A DNA stretch of 64,000 nucleotides, from assembly GCA_016946835.1 (NCBI GenBank), contig JACVTC010000053.1:1015001-1079000 (forward strand), read 5' to 3'. The stretch is from Neocallimastix lanati (nom. inval.). Taxonomy: Eukaryota > Neocallimastigomycota > Neocallimastigomycetes > Neocallimastigales > Neocallimastigaceae. Position numbers and translations under genes: made by a program. Below are positions 22,650 through 35,317 of the stretch, piece after piece (within the stretch, counting starts at the first letter, position 1; each line of letters begins with the position of its first letter). Below the pieces are notes generated by a model. That model made no database searches, was not told where the DNA came from, and saw only the letters and a program-made list of their open reading frames with translations.

Positions 22650-24035
22650 ATGAAAATTTATTTAATTTTAGTTTTAAATCTTTTTATAATTAATGCAGTT
22701 TTAGCTGCAGATGAACTATTTTTTACTGGTACTTGGTCTTCTTCTCAATATAATAAAGGTGAATTACCTGATATTGATTTACAAGGAAATTCTTTACGTC
22801 AAATTGTTAAAGTCAGTATTCCTGGTGAACAATTGAGATTCCATTTCTCTAATATTTATGGTAAAGAGGAATTAGAATTGAAATCAGTTCATATTGCCAA
22901 GTCTGCTGGTCAAGGTACTGGTAGTATTATTATGGAAACGGATACTGAAATTACTTTCAACGGACAATATAATGTTTCTATTCCTGCTTATGCTGACATT
23001 GTTTCTGATATAATTCCATTCTCTCTTTCAGCTTTAGATGAAGTTGCTATCACCATTCAATATGGAAAAATTCCATTTGATTTCATAGGTCATACTAGTT
23101 CTAGAACTTATTCTTTTGTTGAATTAGGTAATGCAGTTAGTAAAGAAACTTTCAGTAGTGCTCATAAATTCCTTCATTGGTTTACTATTGCAGCTATTGA
23201 TGTTGTTGATAATGAAAAGAAAACAGAAGCCATTCTTTGTTATGGAGATTCTATCACTGATGGAAGAGGTTCCACCAATGATAAACAAAACAGATGGCCA
23301 GATGTTTTATCTGAAAGATTACAAAGTCATCCAGCCACTCGTCATTTAGCTATTTTAAATCAAGCTATTGGAGGTAGTAGTTTATATGGACAAAATAATC
23401 CAGTATGGCCAACAGGATTAGGAAGATACCAAAAAGATGTTGCTGAGCAAGTTAATGTTAAATATATGATTGTTTTATATGGAGTTAATGATATTCTTTA
23501 CAGTCAAAGAGCAGCACCGGTTCTTATTGAAGGACTTCAAGAACTTATTAAAAGAAATCGTGAACGTGGTATTATTACATATGGTAGTCCAATTCTTCCA
23601 TTTAAAACGAATGATGATTGGACTGAAGAAAAGAATAAAATTAAAGAAACAGTTAATCAATGGATTTTAAATACACCAGCTAATGAAGGAGGTTTTGATG
23701 CCATAATCGATTTTGCTTCAGTTGTAGCTGATCCTAATGATGCTATGGTTCTCAAAGCTGAATTAAGTGATGGTGACGGTCTTCATCCAAATTACTTAGG
23801 ATATGCTGCCATGGGTAACTCTATTGATCTTGAACTTTTCATTAATAATGAAAATGAAAATGAAAATGAAAATGAAAATAAAAATGAAAATGAAAATGAA
23901 AATGAAAATGAAAATTATGATGAAGATGAAGATGAATTAATCAACAGTGATGAAGAAAATAATGAAAATAATGAATTTGATGACAGTGAAGTTACAGTTG
24001 TCAATGAAACTGAAGATTCAATCAATGATGAATAA
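22650..24035 (+). CDS. Secreted SGNH-family esterase with acidic (Glu-Asn)n tail, right copy
   Basis: 461 residues, same architecture as the copy at 12888-14321: signal peptide, beta-rich N-terminal domain, SGNH fold with Ser201 in GDSITDG, the GGSS and GVND blocks, and DGLHP. It differs by HVAK/HIAK, FTGH/FIGH, WPIG/WPTG and ATPV/AAPV. The Glu-Asn tract is shorter and is interrupted by one Lys (ENENKNEN). No lesion is visible and all catalytic blocks are present. Secreted, probable carbohydrate acyl esterase acting beside GH115 on substituted xylan; the exact acyl group and polymer cannot be read from sequence. Confidence 0.9.
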   Translation: MKIYLILVLNLFIINAVLAADELFFTGTWSSSQYNKGELPDIDLQGNSLRQIVKVSIPGEQLRFHFSNIYGKEELELKSVHIAKSAGQGTGSIIMETDTEITFNGQYNVSIPAYADIVSDIIPFSLSALDEVAITIQYGKIPFDFIGHTSSRTYSFVELGNAVSKETFSSAHKFLHWFTIAAIDVVDNEKKTEAILCYGDSITDGRGSTNDKQNRWPDVLSERLQSHPATRHLAILNQAIGGSSLYGQNNPVWPTGLGRYQKDVAEQVNVKYMIVLYGVNDILYSQRAAPVLIEGLQELIKRNRERGIITYGSPILPFKTNDDWTEEKNKIKETVNQWILNTPANEGGFDAIIDFASVVADPNDAMVLKAELSDGDGLHPNYLGYAAMGNSIDLELFINNENENENENENKNENENENENENYDEDEDELINSDEENNENNEFDDSEVTVVNETEDSINDE

Positions 24036-24200
24036 ATTTAAATTAATTTTATGAATTTATATATAATTAATAAAAAAAATTTTATTAATATAAATATAAT
24101 AATTGCTAATAAATAATATATAAAAAATTTTTATTTGGATTAGAACATTTTTTAAATTAAAAAAATAATTAATATAAAATTTAAAGAAGAAAGGAAAAAA

Positions 24201-24264
<64 letters not shown>

Positions 24265-26051
24265 ATTAGTAAAAACGTTATTAAAAAAATTAATAAAAAA
24301 GTTAGAAAAAAAAAGTTAGTAAAAAGTATTAGTAAATAAAATTAATATTAAAATAAAACAAATCATAAAATAATTTTTAATTAAGTATAAGATAAAATAT
24401 ATTTTATGAAAATAAATAAAAAGTATTATAAAATTATTTTAGTCATAATAAAATTATTATATAAAAGTATATATTATTTATTAATATTATTCATTTAAAA
24501 ATAATAAAAAAAATCAGTAATTTAAATAAAATAAAATAAAAATAAAATTTGATTATTAAATATATTTGTATTTATTATTATTTTTATTATTTTGTTCTTG
24601 TTTTATAGTTTATTTTTTAAATAATTTATAAATTATATCTAATAAAAATATTAAATAATTATTATATAAATGTCATAATAGAAGGGATATTCCACTAAAA
24701 TGTAAAAATATATCAATTTTTGATTATTTAATAATTATTAATATAAAATACTATTATATATATATAAATGATATAATAATATGAGAATTTCTGTTTATTT
24801 TATATTAAAAATAGAAATTTTTAAAAAAATCAAAATTCATGATAATAAGTCTTTTGTATAGACAGAATAGTTTAATAAACTTCTCTTTATCAAATTCATA
24901 AAATAAATTTAATAATAAATAATATTATAAAAGAAATTTAAAGCATTAATATTAAAATAATATATTTAATATTATAAAATTATTTTATTAATTATATATA
25001 TATATATATTTGTTTTAAATATATATTTATAATTTTATAAAAATAAAAAATATTTCTGAAATTAAAGATAACAAAGCAGTATTCCTTGATAATAATAATG
25101 AATTACTGATTATCAAAAAGTTTAATTTCAATATAATTTTTTATTTCCAGAGAATTATAAATTAAAAAGTGTATGAATTGAAAAAGTTTTGTTATTTTAT
25201 TTAGTATTAAAGTTTTTTTTAAAAATAAAATATACCAACTAAATAATATATATATATTTATATATATTAATTTTTTTTTTTATATCATTTACTGATGCAA
25301 AAATATTTATATTAAGTTTAAAATTTATTTTTTAATTTTATAAAATTTTATGAAATAAAAAAACATATATATATATCTTAAATAAAAGGCTATTGAATTA
25401 AAAAATAAAATTAAATAATAAAATTAAATATTAAAAATTATATAAAATAAAAAACATGGAAAAAATATTTAATTTAATTTATTTGTTTATTAAATATTTT
25501 AAATATTTTCCATTATATAAACTACTTAACTATTTATTAAAGTTTCAATATATTATGATTAAATTTAAAATATTTAAAAATAATGGTAATCGTTAAATTA
25601 AAGAGTCATTATATATATATATATATATTAGTATCATTAGTAAATTCTTCTTATTGGTTTTAATTAATATCTATATTTTTTAAGTTCAAATTATTAAAAA
25701 GAAATAATAGTAATAATAAATAATAATAATAATAATAATAATAAATATCATTTATAAAATAAATATTAACTATATAAATATTAACTAAATAAATATTAAT
25801 AAAACTAATATTAGCTTAAAGCTTATTAGTAATTAAAAAGTATAAATAGAAAATAATTTTACATGTTTTTTAATTTTATTAAAGATAAAAAAAAGTAATT
25901 TATATATAATACTATAAACTACTTTTAAATATAATTTATCAAAAAATAAAAAATTTATAATATTAATACTAAATTATAAAAAAAAAAAAAAGAAAATATT
26001 AAATTTATTTTTAGTAAATTATTTTTTCTTTTATTGAAATAGGAAATAACA
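24036..26051. other. Intergenic region between esterase and GH115, right arm
   Basis: Noncoding DNA homologous to 11410-12887 on the other strand, with two extra blocks. 24176-24407 contains a ~55-base A-run and GTTAGTAAAAAG-type repeats. About 24508-24806 is otherwise ordinary AT-rich sequence. Neither shows clear terminal repeats or coding potential, so insertion here or deletion from the left arm cannot be told apart. Confidence 0.7.
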
Positions 26052-29000
26052 ATGAAGAAGTCAGCTTTGTTTTTGTTTGCTTTTAAGAAATAATTTAATA
26101 ACATTTAATTTTAAAATTATTTTAATTTATTATTAAATAAGACTAAATTGTACTTATTATTTATATTTTAATAAATAATTTTTAGTTCTTTTAGGTACTA
26201 TTAGTTTAGATGGTTCAAATGCTAAAAAGAGTAAATGTTGGTCCTTAGCTGAAGGTTATCCATGTTGTGAGAGAAAAGGAACAAAAGTAAAACGTATTTC
26301 TGATTCTGGAAAAGAATATGGTTATGAACATGGTAGTTGGTGTGGTATTACTGATCTTCAACGTTGTCCATATTACGGTAAATATAAATGTTGTAGTAAG
26401 ATTTGTAAAGCTAAAAAATTTACTAAATCTGGTAAAGCTTTGGGTTATGAAAATGGAAAATGGTGCTCTATTCCATATAAATGTGAAAATGAAGATGATA
26501 AATCTAATGATAAAACTATTTCTAAAACAAAGATCAAAACCAAAACAAAATCTAAAACTAAATCTAAAATAACTACTACTATAGCTAATACTTCTGAAAT
26601 TGAAATATCTAAAACAGAAGCAATTAAAACTAAATCTATTAATATTGAAGCTACAGAAACTCAAACAAAAACAGAAAATCAAACAGAAATTGAAACTGAA
26701 ACTGAAACTGAAACTGAATCGTTAATTCCTACTCCATCCATTTCAACTGGTTCATTCAAGATTTTCAGTAAAGATGATAAATCAAATATTTCTTTTTATT
26801 GTGAAGAAAATGAATTTTCAGGAGTAAAGAAAATTGCAGATATGGTTAGAAATGATGTTAAACTTGTTACTGGTGCTTTACCAGAATATAATTATTCTGT
26901 TAATACTACCAATGCTGATGAAACAGCTGTTATTTTCGGTACTATTGGAAAAACAAATTTGTTCGAGGGAATTGATGTTTCACCAATTAAAGATAAATAT
27001 GAATGTTATATGTTTAGAGTTCAAGGTAATCAATTATATATTATTGGTAGTGATAAACGAGGTACAATTTATGGTCTCTTCCATCTTTCAGAATTAATGG
27101 GGGTTTCACCATTTGTGGATTGGCTTGATTTAAAACCAGTTCATAAAGATTTAATTGAAATTAAAGAAGAAGATAATATGATTTCAAAGGAACCAAGTGT
27201 TCGTTATCGTGGTTTATTTATTAATGATGAATGGCCAGCATTTGGTAATTGGGCATTCCATAATTATGGAGGATTCAATGCTAAGATGTATATTCATGTT
27301 TTTGAACTTCTTCTTCGTCTTAAGGGAAATTATATGTGGCCAGCGATGTGGTCAGGAAGATTTAGTGATGATGGACCAGGATTAACTAATGCTGAACTTG
27401 CTGATGAACTTGGAGTTGTTATGGGAACAAGTCATCATGAACCATGTTGTCGTGCTGGAGAAGAATATAAGAATCTTCGAGGTAAAGATTCTATTTATGG
27501 TGATGCATGGAATTTCCGTACAAATGAACAAGGTATTACTAAATTCTTGGAAGATGGTTTAAAACGAAGTGGTAAATTTGATAATGTTATTACAGTTGGT
27601 ATGCGTGGTGAAGCAGATACAGCTATTGCTGGTGATGCCACACTTGCTGAAAATATTCAATTACTTCGTGATGTTTTAACCACTCAAAATCGATTAATTA
27701 AAGAATATGTAAATGAAGATATTATGTCAGTTCCAAGAATGTTAGCACTTTACAAAGAAGTAGAACCTTATTTCTATGGTGATGAAGAAACAAAAGGATT
27801 AATGGATGATCCACTTCTCGATGGTGTTACCTTAATGCTTTGTTATGATAATCATGGTAATTTACGTACAGTTCCTTCAGAATCTATGAGAAATCATCCA
27901 GGAGGTTATGGAATGTATTATCGTTTTGATTATCATGGATGTCCATTCAGTTATGAATGGATTAATACCAATTATCTTCCGAAAAGTTCAAGAACAAATG
28001 ACAGCAGCTTATGATTTTGGTATTCGTAATATATGGATTGTTAATCTTGGAGATATTCTGACTACTGAATTCCCTCTTAGTTACTTCCTTGATCTTGCAT
28101 ATGATTATGAAAAGTATAGTACTTTTGATTTCAATACCTTCGATTACACTAAACAATGGATTGGTAAACAATTCGCATCGTCAAGTGAAGAACAAAGAAA
28201 TGACATTGAATTTATTTTCAATAATTATAATAAACTTTCATTCATTCGTCGTACCGAAAGTGTCAGTAGTGAAACATTCCATCCTGTTCATTTTAGTGAA
28301 ACCGAAAAGATTCTCAGTCTTGCGGAAGAAGTTCTTGAAAGAACAGAAAAATTAAAGAAAGAAATTGATGTTAATTCAGATGTATATGAAGCGTTCTTTA
28401 CTCAAGTTTATTTTGCAGCTAAGGGAACCATGAATGTTTTAAGACTGCAATTGCTTTCAGGAAAGAATCATTGGTATGCACTTAATGGAATGCTTGAAGC
28501 TAATCCATTTGTTAAAGAAATGAAAGAATGTGTTAGAATTGATGAAGAACTCGTAAAAGAACTTGATGAATTGAAAGGAGGACGTTGGTATGGTATGGGA
28601 TGGTCAGAACATATTGGATTTACGGACTGGAATGAAGAAGGAAATTTAATGCCAGTATATATGACATATCATGGAGCTCGTAGAACTAGAGTTGGAGTTT
28701 GGGTAGAAGGAGATTCTACCGTAACTAGTGGACAAGATTATACTAAGAAAACATTAAAACTTGATGCATTCAAGAATCCAAATATTAATGAAGCTATTAT
28801 TAATGTTGGAAAGGGATCAACAAGAGAAATTAAAATTGAAATCAACACTGTAGATGGTGATTTCTTAAATTATGAATTGAAAGATAGTAAAGATGCAAAT
28901 GTTACTAAAATTATTGTTAGTATTGATCGAGAGAAGCTTTCAAAAGCTGCTCAAAAGAAATGTAAAATTAATATTTCAGTTCCTCATAAAGATATTTCAG

Positions 29001-29599
29001 GAGGCAAAATTTTAGTAGTAGTTGATGTTGATGCTGAAGTTCCAAATATTGATTATCCAAAAGGAACATTTGTTCAAACCACATCTTATATTAGTATTGA
29101 AGCGGAACATTTTATTTCTCAAAAGAATGGAACTAATAGTTCATGGAAGGTTATTGAAGGATATGGTAAAACCTTAAGTGCTATTAAATCATATCCAGTT
29201 ATTAATATATATGATGATATTAATGAAGCCCCATACGTCAAATATGATTTTGTTCTTAATGAAGGAGGAAGATGGTCATTTGATTTCTATCAAAATCCAT
29301 CTAATCCAGCATTCATGAATAATAAATTACAATTTGCAGCAGAAGTTAATGGTAAAGCTATTATTCATGATGTTGTTGATAGTAAAACATTTGCGGTTGG
29401 AGATACTAAACAACCCTGGAGTAATACCAATGAAATTAGAATTTCCACAGTTAATTTTGAATGCAAGAAGGGATTAAATACTCTTAAATTTTATCCAGTA
29501 ACACCAAATATTGTTCTTGAAAAAATTATTATTCGTCCTGAAAACTATAAAATGCCAGAAAGTTATCTTGGAGCTCCAGAAACTTATTATGTTAATTAA
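26052..29599 (+). pseudogene. GH115 alpha-glucuronidase with two N-terminal dockerins, right copy (one frameshift, lost splice donor)
   Basis: Exon 1 (26052-26082) codes a signal peptide beginning MKKSALFLFA. Exon 2 starts at 26186 after TTTTTAG and runs to 29599. Dockerin 1 (KCWSLAEGYPCC ... GSWCGI) and dockerin 2 (RCPYYGKYKCC ... GKWCSI) lie at about 26240-26470, then a Lys/Thr/Glu-rich linker to about 26740, then the GH115 body (WPAFGNWAFHNYGG, NYMWPAMW, FDYHGCPFSYEWINTN, then a C-terminal beta-rich domain). Two defects: the intron donor reads TTAAG at 26083 where the left copy has GTAAG, and the frame shifts at the A-run 27982-27985, moving from one frame (26186-28014) to another (27908-29599). 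The frameshift is shared with the left copy, so it predates the duplication or was spread by conversion. Otherwise the coding sequence is clean. A sequencing error at the A-run remains possible. Confidence 0.85.
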
Positions 29600-29630
29600 A
29601 TATAAAACTCACTAATTTTATTTAAAAGAT

Positions 29631-29670
<40 letters not shown>

Positions 29671-29968
29671 GCAAAGTCGTTAATTCACATATTCTAGAAT
29701 ATAATTAATAATTAAAATAATTTCAGTAATAGTAACTAAAATAAATGAATTCAAATAAAGAATAATTAAAAATAATTATTTAGATATAGAATTAAAGTTA
29801 AAAAAAATTTAAAAAAAAAATAAAATAAAATAAAATAAATAACTATGTAAAAAAAATTTAAAAAAAAAAAATAAAATAAAATAAAATAAATAACTATGTA
29901 ACTATGCAACTAAATAAATGAATATATTAAACAAATTTAAAAAAATAAAAATTATATTAATATATATA
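29600..29968. other. GH115 3' flank with a ~52-bp direct repeat
   Basis: A 30-base A-run follows the stop. ATAAATAACTATGTAA with its preceding A-rich block occurs twice (about 29800-29900). Matches the left-arm flank in reverse complement until about 29900. Confidence 0.6.
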
Positions 29969-30100
<132 letters not shown>

Positions 30101-30335
30101 TTTATTTATTAATTAATTAATTATTATTATTACTATTATTATTATTGTAATGTGATTGTTATTATTATGTTATGTGATTATTATTGTTGTTGTTGATGTT
30201 AGACTTTATAAATATAAATTAAATAATAGGTTTTTTGAGTAAATCTTACTTAAAATTTATATCTTAAAAAAATATTTGAAATAAAAGATAAACCTAAAAG
30301 TATTATATATACAGCATTTTATAATATTTAAATAT

Positions 30336-32593
30336 TATTGACGAATATGTATCAATGAAGTCCTGTCCTGAAATTTTTTGAAAACAATGGATCATTAGTC
30401 CAGCCTTATTCGTATTATTGTCTATTATCTTAGTATCTATTTTGTATCAATAATGTGGGCTTTTTTTTTTTTTTTTTTGTAATTTTATCAATAATTTTCA
30501 TAATATTGTTTTCATACATTTGGAAAGTTCTTCCTTTATTGGTATTTTCCAAACTTCACTATCATTTGAATTTATAGCTTTCTCGTATGTGTTTAGAAGA
30601 TTCGTTTAAATATTTAAAACTTTATTTCCATTATAGTTTTCATTGTTTTTTAATTTATTTTTTTTTAATAGTCAAGTGGTTCAGTATCAGAGTCGTAGGA
30701 GTCTTCAGTATCTTCATTAAATAATATTTTTCTATTTGTTAAGTATTTTTCTAATGGGTAATTCCAGCTGATTTGCTAAAGATCAATTCGTTAGGAATTT
30801 TATTGTCAATACTTTGGTGAGGATTAAGATCTGATTAATAAACAGTCTATAGAATAACAGAATCTCAGAAATTTAAAAGAAGTTTTGAAGAATTTAATAG
30901 AATTTTTTCAGAATAATTTAGAGTTTAGTTTAAACGTCCAACACGGCTGTTTCATTGTGAATTACCAGAGGGAAGAATGGATACAATTAGTACCATTATT
31001 TTCAAGTAAAGTAGTTAAATTTTTGTTAATATATTAAATGGCGTTATAAAATTTAACATTAATTAATAATTTTATATGTGGCTGTGATAGAAATAAATTT
31101 AATAAATTTAACAAAAAACGTCAAAAACATCATATTTATTTTTTATTAAAAATATCCAACATATTCTAGAAAAATTGCTAAGGAAAGTAAAGTAATAACT
31201 AAAGTCGTTAAAAGGATTTTCAAATTTACCAACCATAAAGTAAAGTCAATATTAAAAACGTGATTTTTAGAAATTACATTATTAATTGGTAAAGTATCAA
31301 AATAAAAAAAGTTTTCGTCATCAAAGAAAATATTATCAATTAATTTATTGTTTTAAAATATTTGTAATCTGTCTATATTAATAACCCGCTTCATAATGAG
31401 AGTGTAATTATTTTAAATATAGAATGTGTGGAAATTAAATTATTTTTTTTTACTTTTGACGTGTGATGAACGTCAAATAAATAAATCTATTATTTTTGTA
31501 TTTTCCTTTATAAGTTCCAACTTGTTCAACTTTATCTATTTTCTATTAAGATAAATAATGAATTTTGTTACTTTTATTACTGATATTTTTTAAAATCATT
31601 GATATATTTTATTAAATATTCCCAGAAAAATTAGTGAATGTTTCATTGTTAAATACGTTATCATGATTAATTTCATTTTCACTTTCATAAATTTTTTCAT
31701 CATCATTATCAATATTAATTTTGCTTGAATGATAATAATTTTTATAATTACCTTTTGAATTACATTTATTTTTGAAATTATTTATATTGTTTTAATAATT
31801 ATTATATCCATATGATTCCTTCAAAATAACTTGTCTGTTCAAAAAAAATTGTACCTTGTTCTTAATTTACTTATTAAATCATTAAAAGATTTAAAACTAT
31901 AAATAGGAAGAGAATTGATTTCAATATTATCAAATTCATTTATGGAATATTGAAGTTTCTTTTTTTTCATTCATGGGTTCGATTTCGAGATTTTACATTC
32001 ATTTTTATGTTGCTCGTGTAATTCATTTAATTCATTTACATAGCATAAATAGTCAATATTATTAATTATTAAATTAAAAATTTTAGATTTTAATAATATT
32101 CAAAAGAATTTTGCCGGATTATATCATCTGAAAGGTCATTTTACACCCTTATAAATATGTTTGGTTTAACTTACTTATACTATTAATACTAATTGACTGG
32201 ACGCATTATCAGATTTAATCTGATCTCTATTCATATGATTAATTATTTATTTCTTTTTTAAGTAAAATTTCAAGGTGATTTGGCCATTAAATATCTTTTT
32301 TTAAATGGATCATACCACTCAAGAATATTGTCTCTGGATAATATGAAATTCTTTATCTGACAGACAGATTCTGTTAGATTACCATAATATTTATTAACAG
32401 TAATATTTTTAATAGTATTATTAGAATCTTCATTGGAAAAGGAATCATCATCACTATAGTCATTAATATTGTTTTAATCAATGAGGGGTAAAGTCTCATT
32501 GACCTTAGAATCCATTGGAGTCAATGAACTAGAACTCTCTTTTATTTTTTAATATTTTTTCTTTAACTCATTGATTAAAAAAATGAAAGAAAG

Positions 32594-32627
<34 letters not shown>

Positions 32628-32716
32628 TAAGTATAAAATAATATTATTAAAGAAAGAATTTTACAAAAATAAACTAAAAATTAGTCTTTTAATCAAATGG
32701 GACTCTTAATCTATTG
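30336..32716 (-). pseudogene. Ancient copia relic (gag to reverse transcriptase), truncated by the right arm
   Basis: Read on the minus strand. A primer-binding site AGATTAAGAGTCCCAT sits at 32712-32697. A gag start follows (SSSSLTPMDSKVNE, ATG at 32515), then gag pieces (NKYYGNLTESVCQIKNFIL, SINEFDNIEINSLPIYSFKS) and integrase pieces (NGTNCIHSS, PHQSIDNKIPNELIFSKSAG near 30800). The remnant ends with a reverse transcriptase fragment (CFQKISGQDFIDTYS) at about 30340. Many stops and frameshifts show long decay. It breaks off exactly where the right arm begins; the rest of RT and RNase H is absent. A 5' LTR probably lies at about 32715-33002 (TGTT...CA on the minus strand), but this is weak. 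Confidence 0.75.
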
Positions 32717-33047
32717 AGAAGTTAAATTAAATGTGGTATATACACACAATAAGTATGTTTTATTATTTTATTAATTAATTATATTTCTTAATATTATAAT
32801 AACAAGACTTAAATATAAAAATTATACATAATTCATAGATTTATACTATTACAATACATGTTAATGTAATATAAAATTTATTATACTTTAATGTATAAAT
32901 ATTTGTATTACTTTACATTATTAACTTTATTGTTTATACAAAATTAGTTATATAAGAAAAGAAATAATTAATAAAATTTTTTAATAAAATTTATATAAAC
33001 AAATAAATAAATGACAACAAATGAAAAATGAAAAGTAAAAACAAACA

Positions 33048-33087
<40 letters not shown>

Positions 33088-33316
33088 TTAAATACAAAAT
33101 AATTTAAATATATATAAATATACATTTAAATTTAAGGCAAAATTAATTTATAAATACTTAAAATTTAAAATATTAGATATATACTACAAATAATGAATAT
33201 AAAAGTTTATCATTCTAATACAGAATATATATTTATTATTGAATATTCTTTTATAGAATAATGAATAATATATTTCCTTAGTATTTTAAAAGAAGTTTCT
33301 TGAAAAAAAAAAAAAA

Positions 33317-33349
<33 letters not shown>

Positions 33350-34934
33350 TATAAAAATATATAATATGAAGTATAGGAAAAATTAATTTAAAATAATAAA
33401 CTTTATTTAATATTATTAAAAATATTTTTATTTTTTTTTAAAAAAAATGAATTATTTTAATTAATAAACATCTTTTGTTACACCAAAGTAAATTTAATAA
33501 AATAAAAAAAAAATAAAAAAAAAATATACTACACTACTCCTTTAATTACTATTTATAAATATTAAATGTTAATATATAGAGTAATTAAAGGAGTAGCTTA
33601 TATATATATAGAATATGTAAATAATGAATATCAATACTTTTTTTTTTAATTTAATTATATTTACAAAGTACCTTAGTTTTTCAAATCTTATTTTTATATT
33701 AAAATTTTAATTTTTTTAAATAATTTATAAATCATAACTTTGGGGCATGTTTAATTAATATTTTCCCTTAAGGAGTAGATATTGCTCCTCATATCCAAAA
33801 ACTTTTAGTAATAGTAAATATTTTAAGTTTATTTATTTAATTTAAAATTTTTTAAAATATTTATTATACATATAATTAATAAATGCTTTGTGATATTTAT
33901 TAATACATAAAAATTAATATACAAGTATATTTCTAGTATATACACATAAAAAGTATTATATAGTGATGTGATATAATTTAGAATAGGATAAGATATATGT
34001 TTTTATGTATGTTTTTACAAGAACCTTCTTTAAATGATTTTTGAAAAATTTAAATCAATACACATGGCTGATTCATCTAAATATATAAAATAATTATTTA
34101 AAATATTTTAATTATCTAATTTTTTTTATAATTATTATATATTTATATATATATAAAATAAAAATATTTATTCTGAAATATATATTAACAATAAAATATT
34201 ATATATAATTTTTATTATTACATAAAAATAAAATAATGGACATAAGATATGCTTATACTATTATAGTATAAATGAATTTTTTTTTTTTTTAATATATATT
34301 ATTTAGCTTCATTTATATTGATATATAGATATATATATATAAATTTTTTATGTTTTTAAAGATATAAATATTGATTTGATGCTCTATATATATAATATAC
34401 TAAAAAAAAATCAGGCATAAATATTAATGATGTTTCAATTGATTTAATTATATAAAAATTTTTAAGAATGATATAATTTACAGAATATGAAATAATAAAA
34501 ATTTTAAATATATAGAAAAAAAAAAAAAAAAAAAAAAAGATTTAATATATAAATTAAATTTTAAATTTAAATACTTTTACGAAATTTAATACTAATAATT
34601 TGACTTTCTATTTTAATGTAACTTTAAAGATTATTACATATAGTATTAAAGTGTAACAATTTAAAACATATATTTATATAAATATTAAATCTAAAAATTA
34701 TATTTTTTTCTATAATACCAATAATAATATAATTTATAATATTAAAGGCAGTTAACTATAAAATATTATATTATAATTAGTATTATAATATTTGATAGTA
34801 CGCTTCAAATTTAAAAATATATTTATATATATATATATAAAAATAATAATAATATGAATAATCAAATAAATATTATCAATTATTAGAATTTTATTTGATT
34901 TGATATTTAATTTATATATAAATTTAAAATTTTT

Positions 34935-34971
<37 letters not shown>

Positions 34972-35215
34972 TTTTTTTTTATTATTTTATTATTATTATA
35001 ATTAATATATATATTAATTTCATTACATTTTATTTTTAAATTAAGAATATAAAATAAATAATCCAAATTTAATAATATTGAATATTATAATATTGCAAAT
35101 AGAAAATAAAAATAACATATAAGTTTCTTAGTTTTTTGATATATTAGAAAAAAAAATAAAAATTAAATTATATTTTAATAGAATATTTACAAATTAATAC
35201 CATCACAATACAAAA
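32717..35215. other. AT-rich intergenic DNA
   Basis: Possible relic LTR up to about 33002, several A/T-runs (33050-33083, 34930-34968), (ATA)n at 33320-33350 and (TA)n tracts. One 17-bp inverted repeat is listed separately. No supported gene. Confidence 0.6.
33534..33596. repeat. 17-bp perfect inverted repeat (hairpin or MITE-like)
   Basis: CTACTCCTTTAATTACT at 33534-33550 and its exact reverse complement at 33580-33596, with a 29-nt AT-rich loop. Its G and C content stands out from the flanks. A related GGAGTAG...GCTCCTC segment is at about 33770-33800. Confidence 0.75.
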
Positions 35216-35268
35216 ATGTTCAATTATTGAAAAGTAATTTATAAAAAAAAATTTATTTTATTAATTAT

Positions 35269-35317
<49 letters not shown>

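Noticed and set aside
26245-26682. Antisense and alternate frames over the dockerin region (also at 10807-11171)
   Set aside because: The dockerin Cys/Trp pattern lies in the sense frame; the others show no family features and recur only because the arms are duplicated.
27900-28020. An intron explaining the GH115 frame change
   Set aside because: The protein homology is continuous across the site with a one-base offset, so removing an intron would delete conserved residues.
30580-32520. A new host gene on the minus strand
   Set aside because: The peptides follow copia gag and integrase order, next to a copia primer-binding site, with many stops.
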